Below, in pieces: positions 57,770-64,000 of a stretch of 64,000 bases of DNA. Each line of letters starts with the position of its first letter. Within the stretch, counting starts at the first letter, position 1. The stretch comes from Norana najaformis (taxonomy: Eukaryota > Annelida > Clitellata > Crassiclitellata > Hormogastridae). The notes under the pieces are model-generated. The model saw only the letters and a list, made by a program, of their open reading frames with translations. It did not search any database and was not told the origin of the DNA. The stretch spans positions 9,068,202 to 9,132,201 of the forward strand of contig OZ029919.1 of assembly GCA_964023275.1 (NCBI GenBank), written 5' to 3'. A program made the translations under genes and the position numbers.

Positions 57770-59390
57770 CCACTATTATTGGCCATACAATTCCAACTAT
57801 GTCCGTAAAAGTACCTTGACTAAACGGATCGAAATGTATCTATATGCAGCTGTACATCAACATAGAGCATTTTTATAACCTCAGAGGCCCTGAAAATGGC
57901 TTTCTATTAAATCTAATTGGCGCGTCTTGAGAAATGCTGGAAACTTTTCTTGAGTTATTTCAGGAGGTAAAGTTATAATTTTGAGGGAAAGAGAGTTCCA
58001 GAAAGACGGTACATTGCAAGAGAAAAACACGATAATCAAGCCTGAACATTTCTTAATCTTAGTGATTTTTATTGATTAAAACTCGTGTATAAGTAACTGC
58101 TCTTACTTTGCTTTTTCACTTAAGAAATGCTTTCTATCCTTACGAATTACGATCTTCTATGGATTGCGTATCATATTGGTAATCTGTGACATTTTGTAGG
58201 AAGTCAAAATGTTCGCAAGGCTGTCAAGAAAGGCCAACAACGTGCAACTGGTTAAACGCGATTTGAATCTGATATTCCAATGCTAGAATTTTGGCTTTTC
58301 GAACATGCAATGATTTTACACGTTGAAATGGTTTAGATACAGTTATCGCTTTGCATAGTATTTGGCTAAAATACGAGAACTGTGCATGACATTGAATATT
58401 ATTACATTCAGTGAGATTCCATCTGTCATTTTAAGCCGGCAACAGCATATAGTACCATATATAATAATCAGCATAATATTATATATATATAATAACAATA
58501 CTTAATATATATAATATATATTATAGTATATATTTATATTACCGTATATACTGTATACTGCAATACATAAGTAAGCTGAATATAGTACTGTGTAGTCTTG
58601 TTATTATTTACATTACGAAACTACGAAAGACATTAATATCTAGATTAGATCACCAGAAGGAACGCTGATGTAAGCTAATGTAGACAAAATCTCACTAAAG
58701 ATCACCATCATTAGCTGATTTGCAAGTAGGAATCATTAGTTCCTGATATGTTTATAAAGAAAACGCAAACCGATGCATTTATTATTCTTCGAGTCGTTTC
58801 TTGTTTCAATAACTGATTTATTGAAGTCCTAGTTGAACACCGTACAAGAGTCAAGAAGTAACGGTTCGATTCTTTAGAGTGCACTAATAATCGTCAAAGG
58901 GTGAAGCCGGAGTGGCGTAAAATCCCGCTTAGTTGTTCGCCAAATTACGCACAACCGATATGCCAAAATCGGTCGTAATTATTATAATCCAGACTATTTT
59001 AAAGTTTACATTAAGGGTATGGATGATGACTGGTTGAAAATATGTCAGATGTTCAAGTCAGAGAATGTAGGTACCCAGTGTGCTATTAGCTAGAACTGTT
59101 AGCGAATTGTTATGGCACCGAAGTCGCAACTTGCGAATAACTGGCAGAGACTAGGCCCTTTTGTCCAATATTTGGCAAAATCTAAAGATCGCCATTTCTT
59201 TTTCTCACTTCATGTTAATTTTTAAGGTACTCAAACAATGCTAAGAGTGGGTTTCAGTGAATGTGCCAAGATTATGACAACATGTTGCTTTGAAGATTCT
59301 AGCTAAATGATTTTTACTAGTATGGAATTATGTTTACCTATGCTCTTATGTATCTTGTATTTTCCAGTGTGCTTCACAGTTCTCTATTAA
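57770..59390. other. Unassigned downstream of gene 2
   Basis: An AT-rich TATATA stretch at 58,450-58,570. No gene or repeat family otherwise recognised. Confidence 0.4.
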
Positions 59391-59394
59391 ACGT

Positions 59395-60345
59395 AATCGT
59401 AAACTCGAGAATTATAAAACCCTACTTTAAAGCTAAGAGCAGGGCACCAACTTATTCACGAGTGCTGCTTCAAGCCAGTTGATAAGAAATACAATGGGAA
59501 GAACAAATTTCCAGTTGCTAGACGACTACAGAGAGAAGGAGACGGACCAGCTCTTTCGGTGAGTTGCGTTAAGGCTTGAGAAAAACGGAAAGGCGAGAAT
59601 TTGATGAATTAGGATAAGATTTCTTGAAAAGCTGGGACTTCAGTTTGGAATGGAAAGCTCGATGAATGATAGACAGAGGAGCTTGAGGCAGATGATTGTG
59701 GGTGGACGACGGCAGGGGTGGAGGAAAGTCTAATTTGTGGAATTCGGGAGGGAGATCGTGATTAGATGGTGAAAAGTTTGGGAAGATAAGCAGGTTGTGA
59801 GTACTCCAGAGAGCTAAAGGTTAGCAATGGACTTTGAAATAAGGAATGAAATAATGCATCGGGAATTTTCAGCCAGTGGAGTGATTTAAGGATAGAAGTG
59901 ATAAGGTGATGCTTGGATGTTCTGGTGACAGCTCGGGCAAGTGAAGTTTAGATGAGTTAAAGACGCATAATTTGAGTGAATTCAATGCTAAGGAAAAGAG
60001 AATTACAGTAGCCAAGCTTTGAATGGGCAGTTGATGCACAATGCGGTAGAGGTGGCGGTTTTAAAATCGAACGTGGGTAACGAATATGAATGAAGCAGGT
60101 GTGCAATAGTTGGAGATATGACTTGAAAACGAGAGATATAGGCCAAAGTTGATACCAGGATTGCGAAAGCGAGAGATGAAAATGAGAGTGGAGGAATCAG
60201 TTGATAGGTTGATGGAACAGCCAGGGATATTCTTAATCTGATCTGGCAGACCTAGAATAATGATTTCAGTTTTGGCAGGGCTGAAGCATAGGAGATTAGA
60301 GGACATCCATTTTGAGATTTGGTTGAAAACATCAAGCAACTGAAT
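59395..60345 (-). pseudogene. L2-like LINE, 3' part of reverse transcriptase plus 3' UTR
   Basis: On minus from 60,339: ISKWMSSNLLCFSPAKTEII then LSFSSHISNY and a further decayed C-terminal region (AFHSKLKSQLFKKSY near 59,640-59,600) give the order expected downstream of the catalytic site in L2-type elements. The 3' end (GTGAATAAGTTGGTGCC, TTCTCGAGTTTACGATTACG) matches the short tails at 2.6, 5.5, 6.8 and 32.3 kb. Confidence 0.75.
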
Positions 60346-60349
60346 TATG

Positions 60350-62020
60350 TATGACGAGAAAGAACTAGGAGAAAACGATAGAACTGGGAGTGAATAGTAG
60401 AAATAGGAGAGATGGGTAAAATAACCATGTAGAATATTAATGTCTTTAAATTAGACATTGTAACTTAAACTAAAATAACGTAGTGAACAAAATCTAAAAT
60501 CTAAAATCAAAATATAACAATAAATAACGACAAATATATCTTTTTGCGTTGATCAACTTAATTAGGTAGCCTAATATGGCTCCTATGAGTCATTCATAGA
60601 CCCAACGTAGTCTGAGTTTTTTACATGACAGTCTGGTTTCTGTCAAACCTATGGTGGTTAATCTCGATCGTATGATCGGTCATCAGTTTATGTCTTCTAC
60701 AGGGCTTTTCACTTTGTCAGTCAGTTGGGCTTATATTAATTTCTTGATTTATCAAACTATTTGTCACTTAGAGATATCAGTTTAATTGCTGCTTTCTATG
60801 CGATCAAAATATGGGTCAACATTCGAGCTAACTATCAGCGAAGACAGGTTGCAATCTGGGCAATTTATAAATAAAGAAGAATGCAATCTACACTTCAAAA
60901 AATGTTCGTGTCCTGACCTGAATATCAATTTATGGTGATAATGTGTCGGGTTGGCCAGCATCAATTTGTCCTTCTGAACTTTGCAAGGGCAGTATCAAAG
61001 TTGATGTATTTTATTGTATAGTATTGCATGCCTTCAACCGGATAAACAGAAACTGGATGAGTTTCATAAGGCTGCATCCTTAAATCCAAAGGAAGCATAC
61101 TGATAGTTTGTGTATTGGCATATACGACTGGAACAAATTTACAAAATAATAATAAGAGTTATAATGGGTACACGAGTAACTTAGAGTGGGTAGCTATGGA
61201 ACAAATGATCGGTCAGATAAGGCGAGATTTCTGCTTAATTTAAATTAAAGATTCTTCAGCAAGCAAGTTCAACATTTTGAGAACATCATTATGCGCTTAA
61301 ACTTGCTGGTGTTCAACTAAGCACATATTGTTCAACTATAAATTCCTTCGGTAACCATTTCTTCGACTATTAGGTTTCATCGACGCATCTTTGTAATCTG
61401 CAGATTGGACAAATTAGACTTAAGGCATCGCTTTAGTAGTCAGGCTGTTGGCTTAGATTGACCTTCCTCTATGATTAGTTATAATTAGTTCTTTACAAAT
61501 AATTAATTGCCAATATATTGAACACACGGATAAAGGTATGATAGGATGAAGACTACTTAACGCAGTCTACTCAACAAGGACTTTTCATTTATGTGCTCTG
61601 TAAACACATTAACCTGTGCATATCAGCAAAGTGTCCTTGGTAAAGTCAGTCTATAAATAAGTATAGGTATATATCTAGTTAATAAGATTACTTTTATCAG
61701 AATTATACTTGTAGTAGCCAACTTGACGACTGTCTGCAAAGTCGTTGCTCAGTTTCAAGTGTAAATACAGGTAAACAAGATACACCAACTTCTTGGTTTC
61801 TTCAATTCAGATTCAATGAGGAACTAAATAGCTATCATTTTGATTGGTTGCAATAAATAACTTATCATATTTGCTATTAACGCCACCCATGGTGTAGATT
61901 TCCCCGAAATGGTAGCAGTAATTTGGAATTTCCAAATTTCAAGATGTCGATACATTGTCGCATATGTTGATGCTTCCTGCTCTTGTTCAGATAGGCTATA
62001 TATATATATATAACCATTAC
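60350..62020. other. Unassigned interval
   Basis: No gene or repeat family recognised apart from a TATATATA run near 61,997-62,010. Confidence 0.4.
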
Positions 62021-62624
62021 ACTGGCCAACAGAAAAATTTTTTTTTCTTGTTGCCTTCGGTTTTAGACCTGTTCTTGGGGTATTTTTGGGCGCTGATTCA
62101 GAAAATGTCATTGGATTGAGTGCATCAGGTCTAGTTTCTGAGATATCGTCGATTTTGTAAAGAAAACCCAGTCCACCCTTTAAACGATGTCTTTGGCAAA
62201 ACTAAAATGTCATAATAAGCTTTATTTATGGCTAATTATAATTCTTGCTGATTCATATAATGCCTACATCCTTATAATGTAAAATCAGCATATCTTGCCG
62301 CGTGCTGAGATATTGCTGATTCAACGAAATAACTATTCCGTAGCCTACAGCTTACTCAGCACTAAATTCATGGCCTCATTTAGAATTTATTTGTGCTTAT
62401 ACAGCGTTTCATGGTTTCAAACTATGTAAATAGATTATGCTGAAGTCAGCATTTATAGCCTATATAAACCGCCTCCTGAAAGCTAGAGCAGCCGCAGTCG
62501 TCTTAGGGCATATTAAGAGTTGGTCGCAAGAACAATCTGTGAATGTGAGCATTAAATAATTACATGTTCTTACTATTTTTTAGGTTAGTCATTTAATTCC
62601 TCAGATGCGAACATCCTTAAGGTT

Positions 62625-64000
62625 ATGGCTACTTCCAGACGGAGCTGCATTAACCATCCAGACATATTCTGCTACATTTGTGGGGAATACACACTAAAAG
62701 CAAACAGGAAACCGATTTCTGAGTTTGTAAAAAGAGCATATGTAGGTTATTTTGGTGTCAAACTTGGAGATCAAGATAAGCAATGGGCTCCTCATACAGT
62801 ATGCAAAACTTGTATTGAACAATTGCGCCACTGGACAATTGGAAAGAGAAGCTGCCTGAAATTTGGTGTACCGATGGTTTGGAGGGAACAGATAAACCAT
62901 CTCGACGACTGTTACTTTTGTATGGTTAATATCATAGGCATCAATCGAAATAATCGTCACAAGTTGTCTTACCCTGATATACCTTCAGCCAGGAGACCTG
63001 TTCCGCATTCGGATATTGTACCAGTTCCACCTTTTCGCGAACTACCTCAGCTCTCAGACGATGAGACTTACATGTCCAATATCGGACAAGATGACGAAAG
63101 TGAAGAAAGTGGGGGCAGTGACAGTGATTTCCAATCAACTTCACACAGTGAACGTTTTGACCAAAAAGAGTTGAGTGATCTGATCAGGGACTTAAATCTT
63201 TCCAAAGAGTCCTCTGAATTGCTTGCGTCCAGACTAAAGGAAAAGAATGCACTTCAGCCTGGAACGAAAATTACAATTTATAGAAACAGAGAAAAGGATT
63301 TGCTGCCATTCTTTACCGAAGACAACAACCTAGTATTCTGTAATGACATCAGCAACTTATTGAAGAAAATTGGTCTGTCGGATTACAGCCCAGATGAGTG
63401 GCGTCTTTTTATCGACAGTTCAAAACGTAGTCTGAAATGTGTGCTTTTAAATAACGGCAACAAATTTGGTTCTATTCCAATCGGTCACTCCACCAGGATG
63501 AAAGAAGAGTACAATGCCATCTCTTTAGTACTGGAAAAGATAAAATACAAAGAACATCAATGGGTAATTTGTGTAGACTTGAAGATGGTAAATTTCCTCC
63601 TTGGTCAACAAAGTGGCTACACAAAGTATCCCTGCTTTTTGTGTCTTTGGGACAGTAGAGCCAAGCATGAACATTGGACAAGAAAAGATTGGCCTTCGAG
63701 GAAAGACATGGTGGTTGGAGCTCAAAATGTAATCAAGGAATCTTTGGTGGCACGAGATAGGATCATACTGCCACCACTACATATAAAGCTAGGCCTGATG
63801 AAACAATTTGTCAGGGCTTTGAATAAAGAAGGTTCATGCTTCGAATACATAGTACACAAGTTACCAGGAATTACAATGGAAAAATTGAAGGCTGGAATCT
63901 TCGATGGTCCACAGATCAGGCAACTTATGAATGACCCACTTTTCATACCATCAATGAATGAAATCGAATCTTGTGCCTGGTCTTCCTTTGTTCTTGTAAC
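62625..64000 (+). CDS. Transposon-type zinc-finger protein, runs off window
   Basis: An uninterrupted frame of 458 codons from ATG 62,625 to the window edge; the nearest upstream in-frame stop is at 62,586. N-terminal cysteine pairs suggest zinc binding (FCYICGEYT about residue 15, CKTC about 60, CYFCM about 95). An acidic/Ser-rich spacer follows at about 145-175. A conserved-looking core then runs from about 185: ELSDLIRDLNLSKESSELLA, LFIDSSKRSLKCVLLNNGNK, WVICVDLKMVNFLLGQQSGY, KYPCFLCLWDSRAK, LPPLHIKLGLMKQFV, MEKLKAGIFDGPQIRQLM. I recognise this as a multi-copy, uncharacterised family found across invertebrates that behaves like a mobile-element protein; a catalytic triad was not identified. 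The intact frame suggests a recent insertion. Confidence 0.8.
   Translation, partial: MATSRRSCINHPDIFCYICGEYTLKANRKPISEFVKRAYVGYFGVKLGDQDKQWAPHTVCKTCIEQLRHWTIGKRSCLKFGVPMVWREQINHLDDCYFCMVNIIGINRNNRHKLSYPDIPSARRPVPHSDIVPVPPFRELPQLSDDETYMSNIGQDDESEESGGSDSDFQSTSHSERFDQKELSDLIRDLNLSKESSELLASRLKEKNALQPGTKITIYRNREKDLLPFFTEDNNLVFCNDISNLLKKIGLSDYSPDEWRLFIDSSKRSLKCVLLNNGNKFGSIPIGHSTRMKEEYNAISLVLEKIKYKEHQWVICVDLKMVNFLLGQQSGYTKYPCFLCLWDSRAKHEHWTRKDWPSRKDMVVGAQNVIKESLVARDRIILPPLHIKLGLMKQFVRALNKEGSCFEYIVHKLPGITMEKLKAGIFDGPQIRQLMNDPLFIPSMNEIESCAWSSFVLV

Overview
This is an animal (metazoan) nuclear genomic window: intron-containing genes, abundant simple repeats, and many decayed non-LTR retrotransposons, SINEs and MITEs. 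Two innexin (gap-junction) genes point to an invertebrate. The pairing of innexins with Ig + C-type-lectin proteins, and the repeat style (tRNA-derived SINEs with GCGCTATA tails, GACA/GGCA tetranucleotide runs), suggest a lophotrochozoan such as a mollusc or annelid. That placement is an inference; the species cannot be named from the sequence alone.

Layout. 1-19.4 kb is gene-poor. It holds tandem repeats (33 bp x 12 at about 2 kb; a 2.4 kb, 23-bp minisatellite at 7.2-9.6 kb), three truncated L2-like LINE tails, a 5S-rRNA-derived SINE, a clean 367-bp hAT-type MITE with an 8-bp target-site duplication, and a dead RTE-like reverse transcriptase. 19.5-29.8 kb carries two tandem innexin genes on the minus strand. 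Each has three exons with identical intron phases and complete reading frames of 387 and 385 aa. Exon 3 and the first half of exon 2 are nearly identical between them, while exon 1 and the second extracellular loop have diverged, which looks like gene conversion. 29.8-35.2 kb is repeats, including an L2-like reverse transcriptase interrupted by another L2 tail.

35.2-57.8 kb holds two paralogous plus-strand genes for modular extracellular proteins, built almost entirely from phase 1-1 exons. Gene 2 (46,724-57,669) reads completely: signal peptide, EGF, module a, EGF, module b, EGF, linker and Pro-rich tail, 498 aa, with a TATA box upstream and AATAAA downstream. Gene 1 (35,189-43,103, 5' end not found) reads module a, EGF, module b, EGF, Ig, Ig, C-type lectin domain, stop, AATAAA. 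Modules a and b are about 150-aa four-cysteine domains that I read as galactose-binding-like beta-sandwich (lectin-type) domains. The Ig-Ig-CTLD end of gene 1 resembles the C-type-lectin-related immune proteins known from gastropods; a role in recognition or immunity is inference.

52.8-55.1 kb, inside an intron of gene 2, is a decayed terminal-inverted-repeat element with broken minus-strand coding pieces. 55.9-62 kb has the 3' exons of gene 2, an L2-like LINE fragment and unremarkable sequence. From 62,625 to the window edge there is an open plus-strand frame for a zinc-finger-like, transposon-type protein family that runs off the end.
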